Assembly (NCBI GenBank): GCA_963853835.1 | Contig: OY970834.1 | Coordinates: 35,805,257-35,869,256 of the forward strand | Source: Calendula officinalis | Lineage: Eukaryota; Streptophyta; Magnoliopsida; Asterales; Asteraceae | Length of the DNA: 64,000 nucleotides | Direction: 5' to 3' | In this document: piece after piece, positions 45,341-57,257 of the stretch | Layout of the letters: each line of letters begins with the position of its first letter | Numbering within the stretch: the stretch's first letter is position 1 | Notes under the pieces: generated by a model | Database searches by the model: none | What the model was told of the DNA's origin: nothing | The model's input: the letters and a program-made list of their open reading frames with translations, nothing else | Position numbers and translations under genes: made by a program

Positions 45341-45868
45341 CAGTGATGCAAATTTGACCCGCGGGTACGGGTACCCGAGTCTTATGGGGCGGGTATTACC
45401 CGTCTAAACGGGTAACGGGTCGGGGATAGGTTTAAATTTTATACCCGAGCGCGGGTACGGGTTTTATAATACCCGCACCGTTTATACCCGACCCAAATAT
45501 ATATTAATGTGTAATTTCTTTTAATACATGTTTAGCCCACTAGTTACTACCCAAACTTAACCCAACTCTTAATCTCTCATTAGCCCAATCTAATAATGGT
45601 TAAATCTGGCCCGTCTCCCGTTAGTCCATTACGTATTGAACGAAATAAGTCTGAACTAACTAAGAGTATTAAATGTTTTAACTATTTTGTTTAACTTTTT
45701 TATTGAATGTGTACCCGTCGGGTTCCCCGTACCCGGCGGGGGTTTTTCTACCCGAACCCGACGGGGATTTGACCGGGTACGGGGCGGGTACGGGTATGGG
45801 AATAGCGGGTCGGGTACGGGTACGGGTTTTATAGTACCCGCTACTACCCGTACCCGTTTGCATCTCTA
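45341..45868. mobile_element. hAT-like MITE rich in CGGGTA repeats
   Basis: 528 bp; CAGTGATGCAAA and TTTGCATCTCTA are inverted ends. Flanks ACTTGTAT and ATCCGTAT agree at 5 of 8 bases, an eroded TSD. Subterminal parts hold many GGGTACGGG/TACCCGTA motifs in both orientations; the middle is AT-rich. Confidence 0.75.
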
Positions 45869-46119
45869 ATCCGTATGTTGTGGGTTTTCGCTACATTTAG
45901 AATGCCGATAGACTAGCTTACCTTGATCGAGCCTGAGATGAGCGAATTATGTTACTAATTAATGCGTATACGCTAGTTACCAGTTGTTTTAATTAGATGT
46001 GTATCATAGTTAATAACATAAAACCATTCATAATCAGGATTATCCTCGGGTTTTTATGAAGCGCATTGAACAAAACCAATGCACATACTAATAGGGAGAT
46101 ACTATTAGTATCTAGTGAA

Positions 46120-46456
46120 ATAAGATGAAAAATACGATGAAAAATAAGATGAAAAATACGTTTTAATACGGGGTATGCTTGTTTTCTCAATGTAGGTCGA
46201 AAATGGAAACTACTCCGCAATTGTGCGGTATTATGGTGTCGTTTTTGATTCTGTATTGATTTTGTGGCTTCTTTCAACAAATAAACAGGAAAGCGAATAC
46301 ATTGCTGGTCTTCGGGTTGTTGAAAATTACCTGTCAAATACGGTATTTATGGTGTCGTTTTTTATTTTGTATTGATTTTGCGGCTTCTTTCAACAAATAA
46401 ATAGGAAAGAGAATACATTGTTGGTCTTCGGGGTTGTTGAAAATTACCTCTTAAAT
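46120..46456 (+). repeat. 115-bp tandem duplication and a short minisatellite
   Basis: Units 46226-46340 and 46341-about 46456 are about 90% alike. Just before them GATGAAAAATA-type units of 13-14 bp repeat three times (46124-46160). Confidence 0.85.
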
Positions 46457-46895
46457 ATGTGAAGGTGTTGACTAGTGGTTTTTCTTAGTATGTAAGTATC
46501 AACTAATGTGAGATCATGACATGCACTAATAACTTTATTCTTCACCTTTTTGACTCGCGTCATTATTAAAACTGATATATCATTTCATCTAAATTTAGTG
46601 CTTAAAGATATTGTATTAATGATATGATTGTTTTATTAGGAAATAGGGAGGGAGGGAGATATAATGCCAAAATGAACGAGAGAAGTAGCTTGATAATATG
46701 CTTCGACGAATATTAAAGTGGAAAAAACTTGTTAATATTATCGATCTATGTTGTTAACCTTTTTTGGTCTATAGTATTCTTTAGTAATTTATCTTAATAA
46801 ATACTAAAAGGAAAAAGCATTTATAAAATTTTACAAGTTTATTTAAACTTTTTAAGTTAATGAGTTAAAAAGCTTCTTAAATAAGATTTTTCAAA

Positions 46896-47427
46896 AAGGG
46901 CGAGTACAAAAATTGAAAAACCGAATCGAACCCGAAAAAACCGAAAAAGTCGCCCAAAAAAAACTGAATCATTTGAAAAACCGATTTCAACGGTTTTGAT
47001 TTATGGAAAAACCGAATGTTTTGGCGGTTTTTGGGGTATATGAAAAATCGAACCGAAAAACCACTCATCCCCGGCATTATATATTTTTCAAATTTTATAA
47101 AAATATTCTTATATTTATGAAAGATTTGTAAATATTAATCTTATCCGAGTTATGCTAATTGAATTTATCATTATATTATATGTAACTTACTAATTGTTTG
47201 TTTTATTTGTAAATGAAATGAGTTAAAGTTTGAGATATGGATCATAATTTTTAAGGTAACAAAATGAAAAAGTTAAAGGAAAATAAAAAACCGAAAAAAC
47301 CCCGAAACTGAACCGATTTATTGAGAAAAAACTGAAAAATTGAAACCGAACGAGGTGTAATTCTTAAAACCCGAAGTTTACGGTTCGAGGTTTGATTTTA
47401 GTTAAAAACCGCTTCATGCTCACCCTT
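46896..47427. mobile_element. hAT-like MITE rich in AAACCG repeats
   Basis: Ends AAGGGCGAG and CTCACCCTT are inverted. Subterminal AACCGAA/CGGTTT repeats resemble the element at 14713-15338, which has the same ...GGGTGAGC end. No TSD is detectable. It ends about 300 bp upstream of the ALIS gene. Confidence 0.7.
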
Positions 47428-47721
47428 ATCATATGTTATCGATGAATTATAAAATTTTCATATTCCTGTTTTATACGTATTATATAAAAAAGTTGATGTA
47501 CCCATTTTATTTTGGTAGTAGAAAATTGAGATTAAAAATATGGTTTATAGACGTTTTAAATACAAGGATGCCGGCCGGTCGAAGACAAAAAAAGAAAAGG
47601 GTTCTTTTCTTGACGATATTGAATTGAAGGTCAAAAAAAGAGTAGAAATCACTCCAGAAACCCTCTTTACCTCCGTCGTTTTCCGCCTCCGGCCACCGTC
47701 TGATTTGCCTGCTACATCTTC

Positions 47722-49409
47722 ATGAGTAATGCAACAGCTCCGATGAGTTCTACCGCCGCTGATTCCCTGGATGCTCCTAGAAGAAATTCAAAGCGACCTA
47801 AATGTAAATCTTCTTTTCATTACATTCTGTAATTACAGTAACATAATTAGCGTTTGATACTTTGAGTTCATTGCTTTCATCAACAACTATTATCTCGATG
47901 TGATTTAATTTTAGACTGATCTCACTTTCCGTTTTCAATTTCCGATTTTAGATTCTAGGTTTACGCAGCAGGAATTACCAGCGTGTAAACCAATTCTCAC
48001 CCCAAGATGGGTGCGTATATTTAATTTTTTTTCTCTCTTCTAACAATTGAGTATCAATACCTTACAGTAACCTAATAATTAGGGTTTCTACTGCAGGTGA
48101 TTTCAGCATTCCTGCTTGTGACTGTCGTTTTCGTACCAATTGGACTTGCATCCCTCTTTGCTTCACGCGATGTATGACTATGTATCAAACTATCAACATT
48201 TCAATTGTTACTCATAGTCTTTAAATTTAAATTTCGTTTTTGTATTCTTTTGGTTAATATAGGTAGTTGAAATTGTTGATCGTTATGATGATCAATGTGC
48301 ACCAACGGGCTCCAGAAGTGATAAGGTCCGATTTATACAATCCGATGCTGACAAAACCTGCAATAGAACCCTAACTGTAAGACTTTCTTGATACACACCT
48401 TCATTACACTTATGAAATTTAAAATCTTTCTTTGTGGCAACATTATCATTAAGGAATGTAATTTAGGTTCCAAAACGCATGAAGCAGCCTATTTATGTGT
48501 ATTATCAGCTTGACAACTTCTATCAGAATCACCGAAGGTACATTACTATCTATAAAATAGGTCCATATAAATAGTTCCATTACAACAATAAGTGGTTTGA
48601 TTTGAATGTTTAATGTTTTATTTTGCAGGTATGTTAAGAGTCGAAGTGATCAGCAATTAAGGAACCGAAATGCTGAGGGTGACACGAGTACATGTAAACC
48701 TGAAGATGTTGTAAATGGGACTGCAATTGTGCCTTGTGGTCTTGTTGCATGGAGTATGTTTAATGATACTTTTAGTTTCTCAACTAATAACAATCAACTG
48801 CCTGTTACAAAAAGAGGTATTTCATGGAAAAGTGATAGGGATCATAAGTTTGGAAAAGATGTTTTCCCTAAAAATTTCCAAAATGGTCCTCTTATTGGTG
48901 GTGCACGTCTCAATGAATCCATACCTGTAAGCCTCTTAACCATTATTCATTGTGCAAAACAGTTAATCTCACAATATGTTTGTGTGTGAATTTATAGTTA
49001 AGTGAGCAAGAAGATCTTATTGTGTGGATGCGAACTGCAGCTCTACCAACTTTCAGAAAATTGTATGGAAAAATAGAGGTTGATCTTCAAGCAGGTGATG
49101 TAATAACTGTAATTATGCAGAATAATTATAATACTTACAGTTTTAATGGCAAGAAAAAACTTGTGCTCTCAACTACAAGCTGGCTTGGTGGAAAGAATAA
49201 CTTTATTGGAATTGCTTATCTTGCTGTTGGTGGATTGTGCTTGGTTCTAGCTATGACTTTTACCGTTATTTATCTCGTTAAGCCAAGGTAATTATTTTTT
49301 ATTTTACTGTTTATATAATTGATGAATTTATAACTTATATAAATGAATTTGCAGGCGTCTTGGGGATCCATCTTATCTGTCATGGAACCGTAATCCAGGC
49401 GGTCATTGA
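47722..49409 (+). CDS. ALIS5: ALA-interacting subunit, CDC50/LEM3 family (P4-ATPase beta subunit)
   Basis: Eight exons, 47722-47803, 47952-48010, 48097-48171, 48263-48376, 48467-48537, 48629-48926, 48998-49287 and 49355-49409, join in frame to 347 aa with GT/AG introns. TM1 is at about residues 47-69 (VISAFLLVTVVFVPIGLASLF) and TM2 at about 302-326 (IGIAYLAVGGLCLVLAMTF), enclosing a large lumenal loop with the family signatures IYVYYQLDNFYQNHRRYVKSR, PCGLVAWSMFNDTF and IVWMRTAALPTFRKLYG. These proteins pair with ALA lipid flippases, allowing exit from the ER and phospholipid transport. The paralogue name rests on synteny with APL and FGT1; by sequence alone ALIS1, 3 or 5 would fit. The N-terminal tail is short, Ser/Ala-rich and cytosolic. 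Confidence 0.93.
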
Positions 49410-51774
49410 TTCACACGGGTTAAAAGGATATATGTATTTAAGATATGTTTCTAATTTCTTGAAGTTTAATTTGTGAGTACGATACGAAAAGTAGGTGTGT
49501 TTTGTATATTATATTAGGAGCAGCTAGTAAACTCGCCATATCAAGTTCTAACTGCCATATTGTAACATATAATTGTGATTTGTTTCAAATACTTTTCTTC
49601 GAGGTGCTAATTTAGGGGATTGGATACGACAATATCCCAAACTTCATTTCTAGAAACTGCATATTCATAAAAACAGTTGAATCAAACGATATCTTTCTTT
49701 GAATTGAAATCGTTCAGAATGATATTATTATGGTTAGCTAGTTCTGAAGCAGGAGATGATGTATCAACTCCTATGCATAAAAAAAGTTAGACACAAATTA
49801 ATATGATAAACTATTTTGTACTTTAAGTAGCAATGGCGTATTACCAAATATGAATCAAGATGCAGAAGCTAAATATTCGTGAGTAACTTTGATTCATAGA
49901 ATTATACGTGAAAATCCTTGTTATTTGACCATAATCTCTTGTACATACGAAAGGGAAAATGGCCTAGAAAGTTGATATAATATAACAATTTTCCTCGTTC
50001 GTCTAAAGTAACATAAATCAAATCTTAGACGACCTTTTAGGGGAACTTTAGTAAAAAATTGTAATTTTTATATACCCACATGGCCACATTTTGGAATATT
50101 ATGTTGCCTTTTTGACGAGCGTAAAGTTGGTAAACCAAGTTGTGGGTACACGGTTGGCTAGCTATGTGATAGTCAAGGCGTTTGAATTTTAAAAGAACCA
50201 CAACCTACATGATGTCACTGATTTGCTACTACATGTCGCATTTCTTTTGACTTAACTTATTTCGAAATCACTTTATTTGTTAGCTACATTATTTCATCCG
50301 TGAAGACTTCATACATACTATTGTTGCCTACTCAGTGACTTTTGTGTCCTCTCATGGTGAGTTTGTTGAATGTCATCCACCAGATGGTGGAGTCTTGTAA
50401 AAGCACTCAGAATGGTGACCCTCAAATTCAGCTATGTGTTGTAGGGTAGGTACTTTTTGCTCTGTCTAAGATGCAATATGTGTGATTATTGAATAAATAT
50501 TCAAGGTTACTTACCATGGTCGATTTTATACGCGATTCTAATCTTGACGGGTGAAGGCCAAATCTCAAAACTCAAAATTTATAGCTACAAGTAAATTAAA
50601 CCTGGCAGCTAAACTCTGATTTCGTGGAGTTTACTTATTAAACCAAAATGAATTAAAGTCCAAATTAGGGGGAAAAAATCTTAAGAGTCGAATATTGGGA
50701 TCCGACTCGTATCTTCACTTTATCCACGAAAGAGTCGGGCGAAAATGGGTAAGAATTTATTGTCTGTATTTGGAGGTGACGGACTTTAAAATGTCCTGCA
50801 CCGCAAAACATCATATGCCTTTTTGCAAACGTTGAAGTGGGTCATCGTTGAAAAAAAAAACAACTACAAATACAGAATCTGGCTGCCTGATATAAAAGTT
50901 GACATCGTATCAACTATGAATTCTATGAAAGTAACATATTCGAGCATTTTGCTTGCAAAACTCTTATTACTGGTGCATGATGCATACGCAAGCATACATT
51001 TAGATTTAGGACTCTAGTTTCTACACTAACAATAGCTCGCCTTTTTGCATAATGGAAGCAAGTGTTTGCCGTTAACTAATGTCAAGTTTCAATTACACAT
51101 TTTCTATAATTGAATGCGGTTTTTGCCATTTTGTGTCGTTCATTAATCACTTTTTGATCGTTCAATAACTTACATTAATCACTTTTTGATCGTTCAATAA
51201 CTTCTTTTGACCCGTACGACATGACTTATTTTTTAGCTAATGTTCGGATGTATATTTGTTCTAGCCTTGACTCATACTATTTACAAAACAGAACAACAAC
51301 AATAACGATACTCAATTTTTTCAAATGAACCTCTACCCATGTATTTACAAAACAGAACATTAAGAGCTAATGACAAAATTTGATATAAGAAAAAAAGATA
51401 GAAATAGCTAGCTGGGAATCAATAAGTGATGAATAAAGAATTAATAAAATAAGTTGTAGTTGCTTGTTGGTTCATATTCACATATTTTTTTTTATTTCTT
51501 TGACATTCGAAAACTTATAATAGGATATTTTTGTTGGTGGTGGAGAATAGAGATGTTGGAGTGTCCTACCATTGCATTGGTGAATTTCATAAGTTCAATA
51601 AAGGGGTGTTTGGATGCGTGTTTTAAAACTGGTTATTTATATTGAATAATCAGAATCAGATAATTATCAGTAATAAAATGTAACTAATTTAGTGACTACT
51701 TCCGCGGCAAGATATTGTTTTTGGATGTTAATAGGAAGAAAAAGAAAATGAAAAGAAGAATGAGAAAGTAGCCA
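49410..51774. other. Intergenic, no gene seen
   Basis: Contains the two 3' UTRs of convergent genes. A 32-bp tandem repeat sits at 51141-51203 (CATTAATCACTTTTTGATCG twice). Near 51604 GGGTGTTTGGATGCGTG resembles a MITE end with no partner. No other support for features. Confidence 0.5.
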
Positions 51775-53434
51775 TTAAGCCCATATGGCCAAGAAAGACA
51801 TACATCCAGCCCCTAGAAGAAGTGAGACATTTGCACCTAATTGAAGCCTTAAGTTGTTTTGCATCCTTGGGTTCATAAAATCTGCAGCCAATAGGTCAAC
51901 TAGAGCCATGTAAATCAGTATCCCAGCTGAACCAGAGTTCAATATCCCTTCAATTATGAGGGATGTTGTGCTATTTTCTCTATAAATGCTCGATATTCCA
52001 ATACCTATCGCAATTCCCGTTGGTGTTGTTAGCGAGAAAAATATCGCCATCATCGCTGTTGAGATAGATTTATATTTTGCCTGCAATTTGAAAATTTTCG
52101 TGATTAATTAACAAATAAAAATAAATGGAGCGCGGGTGATATGAAAAAATCATTATCAAATAATGAAATTGTAATAATAAGATAATTAGTTGTTTGACGA
52201 TTTAACTTACATTTCGGCTTATGGGCTTATTGGAAAGCGAGTAAGCCCATTTTTTCTAGCTAGTCTATGAGCTTATTGGCTTATTTTTTTTATTTTGTTG
52301 ACGAACGGAAAATATTAATTTACACACCTATTACAACCTAAGAACTCGCACATGTGCGAGACTTGAACCCGATCTCTCGATTGATGGATCACTCTAGGCT
52401 TTAAGCTCTTTGGTTATGGTTTAACTAAGTTATAAACTTAAGTTGATAAGCTCATAAGCCAAAGAAAATGAGTGTACATTTCAAAACCCCGATAATCCCA
52501 AAATTATTAAGCTTTAAAAATAAGCTAATCCAAAGACCTCTTATTAATAGATAAAAATATATACCTGAGAGATGCATCCACCAAGTCCCATGCCTTCAAA
52601 AAACTGATGACATGACAAGGCTGCAAGTAGAGACTTTATGGTAGAAATATTTTGGGAAGCCCCTAATGACACTCCAATTATCACCGAGTGAATAATAATT
52701 CCCACCTCCAATACCTAAGAAACATATAATATGGGTCTAAAGATCAATAAATATAATATGATACATAAGTAATTGCAGTCTTAAATGCGTACGTTATATA
52801 CAGTAAAGATGAAGATAACTACCTGAGATATTATACGGTGCCTGATGAGCTGCGACTCATTAGATGATACAACAGAGCCATGAGCATGGCCATTAGTGGC
52901 ATGTGCATGTACATGAACATGACCATCATGATCATCAACACCACCACCACTATAACTCTCTACATCGACCACTTGTCGACCCTTTTGCTTGTTAAAATGG
53001 ATCTTTGTATAAAAGCTAGTCGCAAAGGTGTCCACCATAAGAGCTCCAACGGCGCAAATCATAGCAACAAAACCCGCAAAAGGGAACTTACCCCACGGGT
53101 TATGCGGAAGACAGGGTGAATTTAGATTTTGAAAAGCATCTGGTAATATGTGGATGAAACCAGTGGCTAAGATCACTCCTGCTGCAAAAGCTTTGATCAT
53201 GAAAAAGATGTCGTTATCGGGGTTTAGAGCTGATACTTTCTTGCCAAGTTGAGGGATGCTGACACCGATTCCTCCGGTCAAAAGGATGGTGATCAAAGCG
53301 GCTATTTTGTATTTAAGGGGCTCGTGTTTGTTGGTGGTGGTGTCATCAACCGTGCATTGTGGTGCAACCATGGTTGGTAGTAGAACAATGAACAAGACAA
53401 CTAGGTTGATTGTTTTGTCGGAAGAGATACTCAT
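51775..53434 (-). CDS. ZIP-family zinc/iron transporter
   Basis: Three minus-strand exons, 53434-52823, 52714-52565 and 52080-51775, give 355 aa, the usual ZIP length. The start is the ATG at 53434: the frame is open further upstream but only with a TTG. Residues 1-25 are a signal peptide; eight membrane segments follow. The loop between TM3 and TM4 is His-rich (HVHVHAHATNGHAHG, 171-186), the proposed metal-binding or sensing loop. TM4 has HSVIIGVSLGASQ (His213, Ser214, Gly218) and TM5 CHQFFEGMGLG (His240, Glu244), the residues that form the binuclear metal site. It would move Zn, possibly Fe, into the cytosol. Plant ZIP1/ZIP3/ZIP5-like is the likely subgroup; I cannot assign a number. The leader region is CT-rich on the coding strand. 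Confidence 0.93.
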
Positions 53435-53567
53435 ATTGCTACTTTTTTTAGCAAAGTGTTCCAAGTCAAAAAGGACTTTTGATGGTTACCACAGAGAAGC
53501 TTGTGTTTGTTCAACACCTATATATATGTAACAAATATATGCAGATACATATACATATATCTATATA

Positions 53568-53570
<3 letters not shown>

Positions 53571-53601
<31 letters not shown>
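53571..53601. repeat. (GA)n microsatellite
   Basis: About 15 GA units, 137-167 bp upstream of the ZIP start codon; (CT)n on the coding strand, as in many plant leaders and core promoters. Confidence 0.95.
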
Positions 53602-53606
<5 letters not shown>

Positions 53607-53734
53607 ATGGAAGGAGAATAAAAAAGGGATGGCCTAAGTGGTAGAGAATCTATGAAGAAGAAAGATGGAGGGACAAGAATGAAAGAGACATATGACGACT
53701 CATGTTAGGACTATTATAGTACAATTGTCTCTAG

Positions 53735-53960
53735 GGGTGTGCAACGGTAAAAATCCAAATTGGGGCCGGATCAAATGGCCATATTGAACTAGAACCGTAA
53801 AATTTGATCCACTATGAACCACACTCAAATTTGTGCTAGTGATTCAAGATTTCAAACCTCATTCTTGTTTAAACAGTACAAAAGGATGGACTAATCAAAT
53901 GGCCAATACAAAAGAACGGGTTATGATTTGTACTGTTGTACATGTGTGACCAAAATTGTT
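53735..53960. repeat. hAT-like MITE fragment
   Basis: Left end CTCTAGGGGTGTGCAACGG is like other hAT MITE ends here. The inverted right end is not recognisable. Confidence 0.4.
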
Positions 53961-55561
53961 GAATCGCCATTCATACTAAATGGGCATATTAGTTGCACGC
54001 TATAAAACTATTGTTTTTGTTAACCTTTTAAATAAAATAGAACAACAATGCATGTTTTTTTAAGACCATAAACATCTCTTCAGATATCGATCTATCTTGA
54101 ATCATTTTGTTCTTTTCAGAATGGTTCTTTGACCGGTGCTTAACTGAACATTGACTATTATTTTTTCAAAGATTCTTGGCTAAACTATTGTTTTTGTAAG
54201 TATGATATATAACCATTCTCACTCTATTATGTCTATTCTATCATCTTTCTCTCTTTAATTTCAAATTTTATACTTAAAAAAAAAAGTAAAACTTGAAATG
54301 AAAGGGCACGCAAGTGGCAAATCAAAAAAGAAATATGTTGTTGGAATGAACTTTTTGATTTTTCCTAGTATATATCAACATTTAAATTAGTGATGGATAT
54401 ATGGTTCAAAATTATATTCAAAAGAAAAGTTGTATAACTTCTTACTTAACTACAATTTGTCATCATAGTATCTATAAAATGATTGGTATGTGAAATCTAC
54501 TAATTTTCTTCTGTAATTTTATTTTTTAGTTTGAACACTTATATTGATCGAATGAGTAATAATATAATTATAGAGATTTAATTAGTATGAAACAATATTA
54601 GTCTTATTTAGATAAAATACAATAGAAGGTTATATATGTATAGGGCTTATTTCACCAAAATATTTTTACTAAATTGTGTAATAAACTTGTTTTAATAAAT
54701 TCATGTAATTTTTTTTTATTTTGTTGTCATTGAATATATGCAAATTAAATGGAAAAAAAAGGAAGAGTAGTTTTCACATTTTTATCACTTAGTTCAAGGC
54801 AAGTACATACAATTGAATTAAAATATAAATCTATTACCTTAAATGCTAAAAAATAAAGGTTTATTATATCCAATGTCATATTAATGAAAGTGTTAACATT
54901 TATAATAGAGATATAGAAGAATATTCAATATTTTCAAATGTAATATATAATGAAAATAAGATGTATATAATCATATATTTATCCGTAAGTAGAGTGTTTT
55001 ATTTTAGAGAAAATTGGGGCAAAAGAATACAAAAATAATACAAACAGACTATCTTTGAAGGACTTTATGATAAGTAAAGAAGAAGTTTGTCAATGGTGGA
55101 TTAATATATTATTAGTGATCAATGACAACATTGTGTGTACATACAACGCACGATAACCACCTTTTCCTTAGATATTACCACACTCCCTTGTAGGTATGTC
55201 CTCATTCAAGCCGTCTACTTTTTTATCTGCCATCAATGGAGTGGAACCTTTTCTTACTTTACCTTCTACCCCTATCAGGGCCGACCAATTGATTTGGATG
55301 ACTCGGTGCAAAACTACAAAAAGGACCCGTAAATCCTATTAACTTTCTACGTTAAACGATCATGTCACGGACTAACTTAATTGTATGGCGTATAAAATAT
55401 ATGGTTGTCATATATTGTATGGCGTTTAAAATGCCTGTCTCACCGACTAACTTAATTTTTAGGCTACCTAAAATATTAAGTTTTAGGCTTACCTAAAATA
55501 TGATACTAACTTGGCTCATCAAACAGTAAATTTTAGACGGTTACTAATTTATCACTTATAT
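53961..55561. other. Intergenic, no gene seen
   Basis: Strongly AT-rich, with many homopolymers. No supported coding or repeat structure. Confidence 0.5.
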
Positions 55562-55570
55562 AAAAGCTTA

Positions 55571-56847
55571 GGGTAAATGTCAGAAATTGTCCCTGTGGTC
55601 TTGGGTTTTCTGACTTTTTATCCCTAAACTTTTTTTTTCAAAATTTTTGTCCCTAAACTTTTTTTTTCAAAATTTTTGTCCTGTACTCTTTAAAATTCTG
55701 GTTTATTGTCCTTCCGTCCAAATTTGGCTGTTAACTGACGGAATATGTCAAAAGAGTGAGGGTATTTTCGTCCGTTTACCTTTTCCAGCCCTAACTCCAG
55801 ATTCTTCCCCGACATTCACATTTGTCTTCTTCATATCTTCAAGTGTTCTTCATCAACAAACCATAATCTCATGAACCTTAATCCTAAATTACGATCTACT
55901 AATGAGATTTATGATTCATAATATGCATTCAGTCACTTGAATTTCGTGTATTAAAAAGTCAAATTGTGAAAAAATCACTTCCAATTTCATAATCAGAATA
56001 TCATGGATCCAAAATTCAATATTACTTCACATAAATTTGTTTTTTTTTTTTTTTGGAGATTTGTACCAAAAAGCAAGTGGGGAACGACATACGCTAAAAC
56101 CGAGTACAATACCAGAGCCAAAAAATCCAATCGTTCAGATTCGTTTTCATCTGCTTCAATCGTTCCATCTGCTTCAACAAATTTGCTTCAACAAATCTTC
56201 AATCGTTTACAAGTGTGCGTTCAGCATCGTGTATTGCAATCGTACATATCACTGAACGTATTCTTCAATCGTTCCATCTGCTCAACATGTGATTAGACTT
56301 GTATTTCATACTTGTATTTCATTATGACGTATTCTTCACGTATTCTTCAATCGTTCCATCTGCTTCAACAAATCTGTTTTTCCTTTTCAATTGTTCAATC
56401 GTACATATCACTGAACGCTCCAATCGTTCAGAGAACCCCAATTTGAAAGAACCCTAACTTGAAGAACCCTAATTTCAAGGGTAGGAAGAAATCTGATGGT
56501 GATGATGAAGAATAGAGATGGTGTTGACCCATTGATAGAACCTGATGGTGTAGAATCTGATGGTGATGATGAAGAACCCCAATTTGAAAGAACCCTAAAA
56601 GGAAGAAAAGTTATAAAAATTAAAAATTGAAGGGCGAAGAATCAAGATGAAGAACATGAAGAAGGAGTGAGAATGAGGGGTAATTTGGGAAAAATGACAA
56701 AAGTATCGTCAGTTAACAGCCAAATTTGGACGGAAGGACAATAAATTAGAATTTTAAAGAGTACAGGGATAAAAATTTTGAAAAAAAAGTTTAGGGATAA
56801 AATGTCAGAAAACCCAAGACCACAGGGACAATTTCTGACATTTACCA
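55571..56847. mobile_element. MULE-type element with long terminal inverted repeats
   Basis: TIRs of about 170 bp (GGGTAAATGTCAGAAATTGT on the left; the reverse complement at 56690-56847) and a perfect 9-bp TSD AAAAGCTTA at 55562-55570 and 56848-56856. Inside are tandem-like TCAATCGTTCCATCTGCTTC units (about 56145-56360) and repeated CCTGATGGTG(T/A)-type stretches near 56490-56560. No transposase or known gene fragment is recognised. Confidence 0.88.
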
Positions 56848-56856
56848 AAAAGCTTA

Positions 56857-57257
56857 ATTTAAAATTATCAAAGAGAATATATATCCATTCTCACTTTTTA
56901 TGTTTAAGCAATTGGAACAATGATAGTTGAAACAACATTAGCCTGGCTGCAGCATAAAGCAAACAAGTAGAGGCCAAATTAGAAATGAGATAATTACTCA
57001 AAAGAACAAAAAAAAAAAAAATGCTAACAATTTGTGTGTGACTCTGGCTTATTTTTTTATGCGACCAAGATGTCTTTTTTTTCTTTGCGACTAAAATGTT
57101 TTTTTGCAAATGATGTATAACCAGACTATTTTTTTACTTCATATTGGTACTAATTCAAAAGATAACATGTATAATCTAGTACTTTTTTTCTAACATCATC
57201 TTTTGATTTTGACAAATATGCACAAAGGGTAAACACCAATATCATTATTATTAAATA
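56857..57257. other. Intergenic, no gene seen
   Basis: AT-rich, with A and T homopolymers. Ends at the A that flanks the next Helitron. Confidence 0.5.

Noticed and set aside
50340..50460. Possible short coding fragment (SSHGEFVECHPPDGG)
   Set aside because: Stops follow at once and no splice sites or homology support it.
53435..53464. Upstream extension of the ZIP reading frame
   Set aside because: It starts with TTG, not ATG; the ATG at 53434 directly precedes the signal peptide.
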